64,000 nucleotides of DNA, taken from contig JBCDKJ010000006.1 in assembly GCA_038746745.1 (NCBI GenBank), forward strand, positions 33,447 to 97,446, in the 5' to 3' direction. How positions within the stretch are numbered: position 1 is the stretch's first letter; every line of letters begins with the position of its first letter. The translations under genes were made by a program, and so were the position numbers. The notes beneath the pieces were generated by a model. The model was given only the letters and a program-made list of their open reading frames with translations. It made no database searches and was not told the DNA's origin. This document shows positions 48,700 to 57,540 of the stretch, piece after piece. This stretch comes from JANQIO01 sp038746745. GTDB lineage: Bacteria; Pseudomonadota; Gammaproteobacteria; Pseudomonadales; Halieaceae.

Positions 48700-50856
48700 A
48701 TGAAATCGCAAATTTTGCGGGCGTCTGTCTTTGTGTCATACGCCAAAACAGCTATTGCCTGGACATCAATGATCTACGCAATGACCTCTGGTCACGCGCT
48801 TGCCCAGAGTGCGCCTAACTCAGCGAGTTGGAAGATTCGAGAGGAGGTTGTGGTCGTAGGCACGCGGGACCAGGGGTATTCGGCCAGCGCGGCAGAGGTC
48901 ATTAAAGGCGGCGTTCCGCTCATCGAGTGGCCGCAGTCCGTGCAAGTACTCAATCGAACCCTGTTGGAAGAACAGAACCAGCAGTCGCTGACCTCTGCGC
49001 TGCGAAACGTATCTGGTGTCGTCCCCAGTCACGAACAGGAAAGCGTCCTGGTTAACCCTTTTGTGCGTGGTCAGGAAGCCGAAGTACTTTTGGACGGGCT
49101 GGTGTCTTATGGCGATACGGCAGTCATCGATCCAGCAAGCCTGATCGCCTTCGAGAGGGTGGAGGTCGCAAAAGGGCCAACGTCCACACAATATGGCGGC
49201 GGCGTTGGAGCGCCGACAGGTGGCTTGATTAACCTGGTTACCAAGACACCAAAGGCCGATCCGGCCTACTACTTTGGTCTTCGTGGTGGAAGTTTCGACA
49301 CGCGCGCAGCTGAAATGGACGTCAATCAGCCGCTCAATGATCGCGTGGCCGTCCGCCTTGCCGCCGAATGGTATGACTCGGAGGATATGGTTGATGACAT
49401 CGCAGTAGAACGTCTCACGCTTAATCCGTCCTTCTCAGCGGTGCTGGGTGCAGGTACCGACCTCACGGTGCGCGGCTTCTATAGCAGTATTGACCAGCTC
49501 GAGTACTCGGGTTTGCCAGCGGAGGTCGTGGGTTTACCAGGCGTGGACACGAATCAGTTTACCGGTGCGGCGAACGCACCGGACACGACAATAGAGAATC
49601 TCTCGTTACACGCTACTGTACGGCATGCTTTTTCCAATCAGTTAACCGGCTTGTTACAGATGCGCTACTTCGAGAATACGTTTGATGAGTTCTCGTCATT
49701 TCCTTTTTTCAGCGCGTTTCCACTGGAGGGAACGCGAGCACCGATTATTCGCGGCCAACTACCGGTAGAGACTGAGGAATACACGCTCGATGCGCAGTTG
49801 GAGTACCAGCTTACTGGCTCGGGGTCTATGGATCATGCGCTGTTGTTGGGGCTTACCTGGGACGCGACGGACTATGAGGCGGGCAGCGGCTTCGACTTTA
49901 CGCCCATTGGAGTAATTGACTATGCCTCACCCGTGAACGTCCTCGATTTTGGCGCGACGCCGCCCATAGACTCGGTCACAGAAAACGAATATCGGACGCT
50001 AGCGGTATATCTGCAGGACTACATTACCCTGGGCGAACACTGGCGAATCCTGTTGAGTGGCCGACTGACAGAGTACGGCCTTGATGAAGTCGTGGGTGGC
50101 ACGGGTGCCGATGAGAGTTACACCGAGTTCGATCCCAGAGTGGGTGTGACTTACCGGGTGAACGAGGAAGTCTCTTTCTTTGCCGGTTATGCAACGGGTT
50201 CGCGCATGGTGCCATTTTTCACAGGCGTAGATAGCAGTGCGCCAGTCCCTGAAGAATCGGCCTCCTGGGAAGCGGGAGTAAAGTTTGCCTCTGAGCGTTG
50301 GTCGGGAACCCTGGCAGCTTTTCGTCTGGATCGTGAAAATATTCCTCAGACAGACCTGGCAGATCCCTTCTTTGGTTCAGTCCAGAATGGCGAGCAGCGA
50401 AGTGAAGGGCTGGAGATGGACGTGGTGTGGGAGCCAAGTGATAGCTTGTCTCTGCTGGCAAATGCGTCCTTTGTTAATAGCGAGAATCGTACGGAGATTG
50501 CATCTTTCGGGACGATATTTGCTGAGGGCAATCAGCTGTCTCGCGTACCTGAAACCAGTGGACGTCTTGCTGCGCGCTACCGTTTTTTGAATGGTCCTTT
50601 GAGAGGGCTCGGCCTGGGTTTGGGTATGACTTACGCGGACGAAGCGCCGCTAACGGACGCCAATATCTTCTACAGTGATGACTATTTGGTGTTCGATTTA
50701 CAAGCTGACTACAACGTTGGTCCCTGGATATTCCGGCTGAATGTAGTCAACTTGTTGGATGAGGAATATGTGATGCCCTACCAGTTCCTGTTACAGGAAG
50801 TGGTCAGACCTGGCATGGAGCGCGCAGCATTTGTCAGCGTAGGAGTGGGCTTGTGA
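48700..50856 (+). CDS. TonB-dependent siderophore-type receptor
   Basis: A 718-residue TonB-dependent receptor. A signal peptide ends at ALAQS (about residue 36), a TonB-box-like EEVVVVGTR (about 48-56) follows, then the plug (about 65-175, with FERVEVAKGPTSTQYGGG) and the barrel, ending RAAFVSVGVGL. The plug sequence fits the siderophore receptor subfamily rather than the one encoded at 16867. GGAG is 7 bases before ATG. The stop overlaps the CopC/DJ-1 gene start (GTGATG), so the receptor and fusion protein are coupled. No Fur box was recognised just upstream; the ligand could be a metal chelate other than iron. Confidence 0.9.
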   Translation: MKSQILRASVFVSYAKTAIAWTSMIYAMTSGHALAQSAPNSASWKIREEVVVVGTRDQGYSASAAEVIKGGVPLIEWPQSVQVLNRTLLEEQNQQSLTSALRNVSGVVPSHEQESVLVNPFVRGQEAEVLLDGLVSYGDTAVIDPASLIAFERVEVAKGPTSTQYGGGVGAPTGGLINLVTKTPKADPAYYFGLRGGSFDTRAAEMDVNQPLNDRVAVRLAAEWYDSEDMVDDIAVERLTLNPSFSAVLGAGTDLTVRGFYSSIDQLEYSGLPAEVVGLPGVDTNQFTGAANAPDTTIENLSLHATVRHAFSNQLTGLLQMRYFENTFDEFSSFPFFSAFPLEGTRAPIIRGQLPVETEEYTLDAQLEYQLTGSGSMDHALLLGLTWDATDYEAGSGFDFTPIGVIDYASPVNVLDFGATPPIDSVTENEYRTLAVYLQDYITLGEHWRILLSGRLTEYGLDEVVGGTGADESYTEFDPRVGVTYRVNEEVSFFAGYATGSRMVPFFTGVDSSAPVPEESASWEAGVKFASERWSGTLAAFRLDRENIPQTDLADPFFGSVQNGEQRSEGLEMDVVWEPSDSLSLLANASFVNSENRTEIASFGTIFAEGNQLSRVPETSGRLAARYRFLNGPLRGLGLGLGMTYADEAPLTDANIFYSDDYLVFDLQADYNVGPWIFRLNVVNLLDEEYVMPYQFLLQEVVRPGMERAAFVSVGVGL

Positions 50857-51896
50857 TGATGATACGGACGACACTTGTTCTGGTGAGCTTTCTTCTGCCA
50901 TCTTTTGCCTTCGCTGCAGAACTGGTACGTAGCTACCCCGCAGAGGGCGATGTGCTGGAAGCGCCGTTAAAGAGTCTTCACCTTTGGTTTTCGGAGGCTC
51001 CGCTCACCACGTCTGCCAGGGTCAAGGTGGAATCGCTGGGTGATTCGGCGGTGCCTGCGGTGGAGGGGCTGCACTCTATGGGCGACGACGACTTGATGGC
51101 GTGGGTTAGAGGAGACATGCCGGATGGTGAGTACAGGTTGCTCTGGTCGCTGCAGGAGAGCTCGGGGGAGGTGCGTTTCGCGGTTAAGCGGCCCGCTGGC
51201 TATGTTGAGGATCGCTGGGAACCGCCCCTGGACATAGGCATCGTGTTATATGACGGCGCCGAACCTCTTGATGTTTTTGGCCCGCTGGAGATGTGGATGA
51301 ACGCCGGGCCGGATAATATCCGTGTGCACTTGATTGCCGAGCAGGCTGGCCCTGTTACGCTCACTACCACAAGCTACCCCAGAGATCTGGCACCGCGCGT
51401 GGATGCACCCTTCAGCTTTGAAACTGCCCCGGATCTCGACGTGATCATGGTGCCGGGTGGTATAGGTACTTTGGTGGAGGTGGACAATCCACGTATTATC
51501 AGCTTCCTCCGCGAAGCTGTAGCGGATGTCGCAGTCGCCACATCGGTATGCACGGGGTCAGCGTTATATGCCAAGGCCGGCCTGCTTGAGGGGGTTGAAG
51601 CGACGGGCAACAAGTTGTTTTTCGATTACCTTGTAGCCCAGGGGCCTGCAGACTGGAAATCCGAGGCTCGCTGGATAGAGTCTGGCCGCTTCTTTACATC
51701 CTCCGGTGTCTCCGCTGGCATCGATATGAGCCTGGCGGTGATCGAGCGCTTTTTTGGTATCGATGCGGCCCGCATGATTGCTGCGTCGGCAGAGTACGTC
51801 TGGAACGAAAATGCAGCCGATGACCCGTTTGTCGATAATCTCAATCTCGCGGTGCCCTGGGTAGACCAGATGAAGGAAGGCTTCGAGGCAGAGTAG
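50853..51896 (+). CDS. CopC-domain / DJ-1-PfpI-domain fusion protein, exported
   Basis: A 347-residue two-domain protein: signal peptide (about 1-22), a CopC-type beta sandwich (about 23-112; SYPAEGDVLEAPLKSLHLWFSE) and a DJ-1/PfpI (GATase1-like) domain (about 126-335) with the nucleophile elbow ATSVCTGSAL, Cys233. The typical CopC N-terminal histidine for Cu(II) is absent, since the predicted mature start is AELVRSYP. GTG 50853 has AGGAG 7 bases upstream and overlaps the TonB receptor stop. Co-translation with the receptor suggests a periplasmic step after uptake of the metal ligand complex. The fusion is unfamiliar; activity unknown. Confidence 0.85.
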   Translation: MMMIRTTLVLVSFLLPSFAFAAELVRSYPAEGDVLEAPLKSLHLWFSEAPLTTSARVKVESLGDSAVPAVEGLHSMGDDDLMAWVRGDMPDGEYRLLWSLQESSGEVRFAVKRPAGYVEDRWEPPLDIGIVLYDGAEPLDVFGPLEMWMNAGPDNIRVHLIAEQAGPVTLTTTSYPRDLAPRVDAPFSFETAPDLDVIMVPGGIGTLVEVDNPRIISFLREAVADVAVATSVCTGSALYAKAGLLEGVEATGNKLFFDYLVAQGPADWKSEARWIESGRFFTSSGVSAGIDMSLAVIERFFGIDAARMIAASAEYVWNENAADDPFVDNLNLAVPWVDQMKEGFEAE

Positions 51897-51914
51897 CGGA
51901 TTCGCGACGATTAG

Positions 51915-52688
51915 CTACTGTTCAACAAACGCGCGTTCAATCACGTATTCCGCCTGGTAGCCCTGGCGTGACTCAGAGAAGCCCCAGTCGTCGAGAATGG
52001 CGCAGACGTCTTTGAGCATGCTGGGGCTGCCGCACAGCATGAAGCGGTCATCATCCAGTGACGGTTTCGGTAAACCGATATCATCAAACAGTTTCCCGGA
52101 CGTCATCAGGTCAGTTAGCCGACCCTGGTTGCGGAAGGTCTCCCGCGTCACAGAGGGGTAGTAGATAAGCTTTTCGCGCACCCATTCGCCGATGTACTCG
52201 TCATTGGGTAGTTCGTCTTGAATCACGTCGGTGTATGCCAGCTCAGAGATCTCCCGTACGCCGTGAAACAGGATCACCTTCTCAAAGGCTTCATAGACTT
52301 CCGGGTCGCGGATGATGCTCATGAAAGGCGCCAGGCCCGTGCCGGTGCCCAACAGGTATAGATTCTTGCCAGGCAGCAGGTTGCCGGCGATGAGGGTGCC
52401 CGTGGCCTTGGTGCTCATCAAAATCTGATCGCCCGGTTGAATGCGTTGCAAGCGCGAGGTCAGAGGACCGTCGGGGACTTTAATGCTGAAAAACTCCAGC
52501 TCTGGCTGATAGTTGGCGCTGGCAATACTGTAGGCCCGCATCAGTGGCTTACCCTCGTTTTCAATCCCGATCATGATGAAATGACCGTTTTCGAAGCGCA
52601 GCGTGTTGCCGCGCGTGGTTCTGAAACTGAACAGCGAGTCATTCCAGTGGTGAACGTGGGTGACAGTTTCCTGTATGAACTTTGACAT
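51915..52688 (-). CDS. fpr: Ferredoxin-NADP+ reductase
   Basis: A 257-residue FAD-containing reductase of the bacterial Fpr subclass, exchanging electrons between NADPH and ferredoxin or flavodoxin. RAYSIAS (51-57) binds FAD, GTGTGLAPFMSI binds NADP, and the C-terminus ends FVEQ after GYQAEYVIERA as in bacterial Fpr proteins. Upstream are a Fur-like palindrome and the divergent hydroxy-acid dehydrogenase. It could reduce a ferredoxin for the P450 at 34.6 kb, but nothing in the sequence links them. Confidence 0.92.
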   Translation of the reverse strand: MSKFIQETVTHVHHWNDSLFSFRTTRGNTLRFENGHFIMIGIENEGKPLMRAYSIASANYQPELEFFSIKVPDGPLTSRLQRIQPGDQILMSTKATGTLIAGNLLPGKNLYLLGTGTGLAPFMSIIRDPEVYEAFEKVILFHGVREISELAYTDVIQDELPNDEYIGEWVREKLIYYPSVTRETFRNQGRLTDLMTSGKLFDDIGLPKPSLDDDRFMLCGSPSMLKDVCAILDDWGFSESRQGYQAEYVIERAFVEQ

Positions 52689-52828
52689 TACGTGTCCCTG
52701 TTAAGTCGTTCATAACGCAGTGCCCTTCATCCGCAGAAGGGCGGCGGGCACGGCGCAGGTTGGCAGGCCCGGTGTCGATGCGCAGGGGGTTAAAGTGAAA
52801 ATCCGCGGTCGATTCTATTTAAATAATA

Positions 52829-52854
52829 ATCATTTGCAAATGATAATATTTATC
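52829..52854. promoter_or_regulatory. Fur-box-like palindromes between fpr and hydroxy-acid dehydrogenase
   Basis: ATCATTTGCAAATGAT (52829-52844) is a perfect 16-base palindrome. It overlaps GCAAATGATAATATTTATC (52836-52854), which matches 15 of 19 positions of the Fur consensus. It could control either divergent gene. Confidence 0.65.
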
Positions 52855-52963
52855 ATCAAGTAATATGCAAGCGCAGACGCAGACCGGAGCCTCCCGCTGG
52901 CCGCGCGGGTGGCCTCAGCGCTACCATAGTGGCCCTTCGCACGGAATCTGTTGAGAGCAAACC

Positions 52964-54151
52964 ATGACTGACCAAAGCCAGGATGACGGCCCTCAATACG
53001 GGGATTTTCAAAATGAGATTTATCTAGGCGGTCTGCAGGGCACAGTGCCACGCTTCCCTGTCGCTTTTGCCGACCTGGTGGAGCGCGCCACAGCAGCCAT
53101 GTCGCCGGATGTCTTGAGTTACGTACAGGGTGGCTGCGGTGACGAGTTCACCCAGGATCGCAACGCAGAGGCGTTCAGTGACTGGGGCATTGTTCCTCGT
53201 ATGCTGGTAGACACCCGCCGTCGCGATCATCGTATTGAACTGTTTGGCAATGCTCTGCCCAATCCTCTGTTTATGGCGCCCATCGGTGTCAATGGCATCT
53301 GCTCGCAGGATCACCACGGCGACATCGCCGCCGCCAAAGCCTCGGCGATGACCGGCGTGCCCTTCTGTGCATCAACACTGTCCAATGATCCACTGGAAGA
53401 TGTGATTACGCACTGTGGGGATACGCCGGCATACTTCCAGCTCTACACACCGAAGAACCGGGAACTGGCCGAGAGCCTGATCCAGCGCGCCGAAAAGGCG
53501 GGTTATCAGGCCTTGGTGGTAACGCTGGATACCTGGGTAACGGGCTGGCGACCGCGTGACCTGCAGGCCGCAAACTTTCCACAACTGCGGGGACATGTGC
53601 TGCAGAACTACTTTTGTGATCCTGTGTTCCGGTCGCTGCTGGCGCAGCCGCCAGAGGAAGACCCCGGTATGGCAATCCTAACCTGGGCTGGCGTTTTTGG
53701 TGAGGTGCTGACCTGGGATCATCTGCCCTGGCTTCGAGAAACAACGCGTATGCCCATTGTGCTCAAGGGCATTTGCCACCCCGATGACGCGCGACGCGCA
53801 GCCGATGCTGGCGTTGATGCCGTTTACTGTTCCAATCACGGCGGACGTCAGGCTAACGGCGGCCTGGCAACCATAGACCTGCTGGCTGACGTAGTGGCGG
53901 CTGCGGGAGATGTGCCAGTATTGTTTGACTCCGGCGTTCGCTCCGGCTCGGACGTGGTCAAAGCGCTCGCTCTGGGCGCACGTTCCGTGGGCATTGGAAG
54001 GCCGTATACCTACGGTCTGGCGCTGGGCGCGGAACAGGGCGCTGCTCACGTCCTGCGCTGTATGCTCGCGGAAGCTGACTTATTCATGGCCGTGAATGGG
54101 TTCCCGACAATTGCCGATCTGCGCGCGGCCGGTGCACAGCGAATTCGCTGA
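52964..54151 (+). CDS. FMN-dependent alpha-hydroxy-acid dehydrogenase/oxidase
   Basis: A 395-residue TIM-barrel flavoenzyme of the L-lactate dehydrogenase / glycolate oxidase family, oxidising 2-hydroxy acids to 2-oxo acids. VLKGI, the catalytic-His motif SNHGGRQ, and FDSGVRSG with the FMN-phosphate site GRPYTYGLA are all present. The YVQGGCGDE near residues 48-56 aligns with the usual YxxGGAxDE. The length fits soluble lactate 2-monooxygenase-like members. A Fur-like site lies about 110 bases upstream, unusual for a central-metabolism enzyme. The substrate among 2-hydroxy acids is not determined. Confidence 0.9.
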   Translation: MTDQSQDDGPQYGDFQNEIYLGGLQGTVPRFPVAFADLVERATAAMSPDVLSYVQGGCGDEFTQDRNAEAFSDWGIVPRMLVDTRRRDHRIELFGNALPNPLFMAPIGVNGICSQDHHGDIAAAKASAMTGVPFCASTLSNDPLEDVITHCGDTPAYFQLYTPKNRELAESLIQRAEKAGYQALVVTLDTWVTGWRPRDLQAANFPQLRGHVLQNYFCDPVFRSLLAQPPEEDPGMAILTWAGVFGEVLTWDHLPWLRETTRMPIVLKGICHPDDARRAADAGVDAVYCSNHGGRQANGGLATIDLLADVVAAAGDVPVLFDSGVRSGSDVVKALALGARSVGIGRPYTYGLALGAEQGAAHVLRCMLAEADLFMAVNGFPTIADLRAAGAQRIR

Positions 54152-54281
54152 GCCGCAGTTATATCAGCGTGCAATCTGCATATATCTCCCTGCGCAGGCT
54201 GTCGACGTAACTACCACATTATCGACCTGAGTCTGCGCGCCTGTCGGACAAGCAGCGTTCCAACGACTGGTTAGTTTTGAT

Positions 54282-54300
54282 GTAAATGCATATCATTCTC
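54282..54300 (+). promoter_or_regulatory. Fur-box-like site upstream of the metal-transporter gene
   Basis: GTAAATGCATATCATTCTC matches 13 of 19 Fur consensus positions and lies about 60 bases before ATG 54361, where it would overlap the promoter. Confidence 0.5.
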
Positions 54301-54360
54301 GTCTAGTCATTGCAGTGGTTGCACGCAACCACCGCATCTGCCGATGGAAAGTAGACGACA

Positions 54361-55506
54361 ATGACGGAGCTGATACTGCAGATACGCGCCAGCGCGCAGC
54401 GCCGCCAGATGGCACTGCGTGCGGGTGGCTATGAGCGACTGACAGTGGCAATGGCTCTATGTGTGCTTGCGCTCATGCTTCCTGACTTGCGCCCCGTCAC
54501 ACTGTCTGTGCTCACCGATGCTTATCTTGGCGTTGGCGTGTTTGTAGCGGCGACGTTTGCGCTGTTCTTTTGGCTGGAGAGTTATTTGGGCATCGATGCC
54601 CATAGCTGGTTGAGCCGCCAGGCACCCTACGAAATACCGCTCGCGGCCGTGCTCGGCGCCCTGCCTGGCTGCGGCGGTGCCGTAATCGTTATCACGCAGT
54701 TCGCCATGGGGCGCGCTACGTTTGGTGCCGTGGTTGCCGTGTTGACCTCTACTATGGGCGACGCTGCCTTCTTGCTGATAGCACAACAACCCCTAACCGG
54801 ACTGGCCTTGATCTTCACCGGGTTCGTAGCAGGGACACTCAGCGGGTATGTGGTTAATGCACTGCACGCGGATGACTTCATGCGTGTGGAAAGGCCTGCT
54901 CCCCGGCCCCACAGGTCGGCAGTGGTTGATATCGCTCCTAACGCTTACCGGCTCTGGGCTTGCATCGCGATACCCGGCTTGCTGTTGGGTGTGGCGGCGC
55001 TGCTTCAGATTGAGGTACCGGAGGTGCTGCTTACAGGCATTGGCGCAGGCGGCTGCCTGCTGTCAATTGGCCTCTGGGCATTAAGTCCTGCTCAGGTGGT
55101 GCACCTGGCGGCCAGTGACCGTAACAGCGCGCTGTCACGCCGCGTTGCGTTAAATACCAACTATGTGACGGTATGGGTGGTGCTCGCTTTTTTAGCCTTT
55201 GAGCTGATGGGCGGTGGTAACGCATTGGCCCCGCTACTGAAAACTATTCCGATATCTTTGATTCCACTGGCGGGAATACTGGTGGGATTTCTTCCAGGCT
55301 GCGGGCCCCAGATTTTTATCACCACGCTTTACCTGTCGGGTGCACTTCCTCTGTCAGCACAACTGGGAAATGCGATATCTAACGATGGGGATGCACTGTT
55401 CCCCGCCCTCGCTGTCGCACCCCGAGCTGCGCTGGTGGCGACGCTTTACACCGCGGTACCAGCGCTGATTGTCGCGTATGGCTTCTCAATGCTGCCACGG
55501 AGTTAG
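54361..55506 (+). CDS. Putative manganese/heavy-metal transporter (ArsP_2-like, 10-TM)
   Basis: A 381-residue inner-membrane protein with about ten helices arranged as two repeats, each holding a conserved LPGCG motif: LPGCGGAVIVITQ (first half) and LPGCGPQIFITT (second half). This matches the putative manganese / heavy-metal exporter family (ArsP_2 type). A conserved TSTMGDAAFLLI and SNDGDALFPAL follow the respective motifs. A Fur-like box lies in its promoter region, which links it to metal status. Direction of transport and true metal are unproven. Confidence 0.78.
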   Translation: MTELILQIRASAQRRQMALRAGGYERLTVAMALCVLALMLPDLRPVTLSVLTDAYLGVGVFVAATFALFFWLESYLGIDAHSWLSRQAPYEIPLAAVLGALPGCGGAVIVITQFAMGRATFGAVVAVLTSTMGDAAFLLIAQQPLTGLALIFTGFVAGTLSGYVVNALHADDFMRVERPAPRPHRSAVVDIAPNAYRLWACIAIPGLLLGVAALLQIEVPEVLLTGIGAGGCLLSIGLWALSPAQVVHLAASDRNSALSRRVALNTNYVTVWVVLAFLAFELMGGGNALAPLLKTIPISLIPLAGILVGFLPGCGPQIFITTLYLSGALPLSAQLGNAISNDGDALFPALAVAPRAALVATLYTAVPALIVAYGFSMLPRS

Positions 55507-55898
55507 CGACCGATTGCTCGCTTAAACCGGCAGCATATCGAGGTAGCTCGATACAGTGAGCGTCGCTGTGAATCTGTGCGCGGGTTTACTTGCTAACCAG
55601 CTTTCGGATAGCGTGGGGGGCTACCGTACACCACTTGGATGTGATGCTCCGCTAAGCCCAAGGTGCGCCGGCCATCAAGCTCGCCAGATAGATTCGATGA
55701 CAAAATGATTCTGTCAATGCCGCCAGACACCCAATACGACGTGCTTGCACGCGCATTGCTGGACAGTGGTGCGGTGTTTGTAAGAGGTATCGTCGGCGAC
55801 AGGCTAGTGGATGCTGTATCAAGACGATAGTGATACTTCTCACCTCCAGGCCGTTACACTGGCGCCGGATGAATTAGAGGTTTAGCGCGAGTCACAAT
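55507..55898. other. 392-base region between transporter and antiporter genes
   Basis: No well-supported gene. It holds one short plus-strand frame (55663-55830) with weak ClpP-like similarity. No terminator, repeat or regulator site was recognised. Confidence 0.5.
55663..55830 (+). pseudogene. Short frame resembling the N-terminus of a ClpP-like protein
   Basis: Fifty-five codons from GTG 55663 (ATG 55705 possible) to TAG. The segment LARALLDSGAVFVRGIVGDR resembles the first strand/helix region of ClpP-type proteases (R-LL-ER-IVFL-G-I-D). The frame stops where the family's second helix should continue, and no catalytic residues are present. It may be a remnant or chance similarity. Confidence 0.22.
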
Positions 55899-57482
55899 AT
55901 GGAGCTTTCCTGGATTGGTGTCGCCCTCGTATTCGGGCTGCTTGCAAAAAAGCTTGGGCAGGCTCCCCTGGTCGGGTTTCTGGTGGCGGGATTTTTTCTC
56001 TCGGCCCTGGGCGTCAATCCGGGGCAGACACTGCAAGACCTGGCAAATGTTGGCGTGCTTCTGCTGCTGTTTGCGATCGGACTGAAGCTGGACCTGCCCT
56101 CTTTGCTGCAGCCCCACATTGTTGGCGCATCCCTGTTACATACCGCTGCGATGACCCTGCTGGGTATGGCGCTGCTATATGTTCCGGTAGCGCTTGGCAT
56201 AGGCCCTTTTGCAGATTTGTCCCTGCCTGCGATCGCCATACTGGGTCTGTTCACGGCGTTCTCCAGCACACTGTTCGTGATCAAGGTACTGGAGGAGCGG
56301 GAAAATATGAACGCTCTGTACGGCAGAGTGATTATTGGATTTCTGGTAATGCAGGATCTGGTGGCGGTTGGCTTGCTGGCAGTGTCCAAGGGCGTGGTAC
56401 CCAGTTACTGGGCGATTGCGTTGCTGGGCCTGGTACCGTTGCGGCATGTGCTCGCACGCATACTCGACTGGTGCGGGCACCGCGAGCTTCTGGTTTTGGC
56501 CGGTCTGTCGCTAACCCTTGGCGGCGCTGCGCTGTTTGATCTGGTTGGGCTGAAGGCCGACCTCGGCGCCCTGGTGGCCGGCGCATTGGTGAGCAAAGCA
56601 CCCAAGGCGAAAGAGCTGAGCAACGTCCTCTTGGGCCTTAAAGACCTACTGCTGGTGGGCTTCTTCCTGACGATTGGTCTGAACGGCCTGCCCAGTATCG
56701 AGGGCACCGCGGTCGCGCTGGGCTTACTGGTGCTACTGCCCCTAAAAGCTTTGCTCTTTGTAGGTTTAATGATGGCCTTTGGCCTGCGCGGGCGCACCGC
56801 CTTGCTGGCATCTCTGGGGCTCACGCCCTACAGTGAATTCGGCTTGATCATCGCGGCGATGGCCGTGTCAAAAGGGCTGCTGGATGCCTCCTGGGTAGTC
56901 ACGCTGGCGGTGGCGATGGGTCTCAGTTTCCTGCCTCTGTCTGCCGTCAACAAGCGCGCTTTCGCCTTCTATCGACGCCTGCGCAATCGCCTGACTGCGC
57001 GTGAACGCAGTACCTTGATCCCGCCAGAGCGCACCGTGCCGGTGTCTGACGCAGAGGCACTGGTGTTTGGCATGGGGCTGGTGGGTACCAAAGCATTTGA
57101 TGCTGTTAGGAAACAGTTGGGCGACGCGGTGGTAGGCTTCGACGTCAACGATGAGGTTGTCGAGCAGCATCAGGCAGCGGGCAGACGGGTATATGAGGAG
57201 AGTGCAACGGATGCAGACTTCTGGGATCGGCTTAAGGTAGATCGCGACCAGGTGCGCCTTGTAGTGCTCGCCCTGCACAGCCACGATGAAAACTGCGTCG
57301 CTGTGGAACAACTCCGCCTGGAGGGTTTCGGTGGTAGCGTTGTGGCGACCGCCCGATTCGATGATGAGGTCGAAGCGCTACAGGCTGCCGGCGCAGACTT
57401 TGTTTTTCACACGTATCGAGATGTTGGTCCAGCGTTGGCACTGGAAGGCCTGACGCTGGCGGGCATCAAAGCGTCGCAATGA
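55899..57482 (+). CDS. Monovalent cation:proton antiporter (KefB/CPA2 type) with TrkA-N domain
   Basis: A 527-residue CPA2-family antiporter. The membrane domain (about 1-370) has some twelve helices, with VGVLLLLFAIGLKLD, FSSTLFVIKVLEE and the QDLVAVGLLA region where the transport-critical acidic residue lies. It is followed by a cytoplasmic TrkA-N/Rossmann domain (about 390-510) with GMGLVGTKAFDAV as nucleotide-binding loop. This is the KefB/YbaL-like layout; K+ or Na+ export against protons is typical. It stands alone with 58 bases before the next gene. Confidence 0.9.
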   Translation: MELSWIGVALVFGLLAKKLGQAPLVGFLVAGFFLSALGVNPGQTLQDLANVGVLLLLFAIGLKLDLPSLLQPHIVGASLLHTAAMTLLGMALLYVPVALGIGPFADLSLPAIAILGLFTAFSSTLFVIKVLEERENMNALYGRVIIGFLVMQDLVAVGLLAVSKGVVPSYWAIALLGLVPLRHVLARILDWCGHRELLVLAGLSLTLGGAALFDLVGLKADLGALVAGALVSKAPKAKELSNVLLGLKDLLLVGFFLTIGLNGLPSIEGTAVALGLLVLLPLKALLFVGLMMAFGLRGRTALLASLGLTPYSEFGLIIAAMAVSKGLLDASWVVTLAVAMGLSFLPLSAVNKRAFAFYRRLRNRLTARERSTLIPPERTVPVSDAEALVFGMGLVGTKAFDAVRKQLGDAVVGFDVNDEVVEQHQAAGRRVYEESATDADFWDRLKVDRDQVRLVVLALHSHDENCVAVEQLRLEGFGGSVVATARFDDEVEALQAAGADFVFHTYRDVGPALALEGLTLAGIKASQ

Positions 57483-57540
57483 CGCTGTCTACAATGAATG
57501 CTAAGAGAACCCCGGTGCAGCACGCTTATGAGACCTGAAA

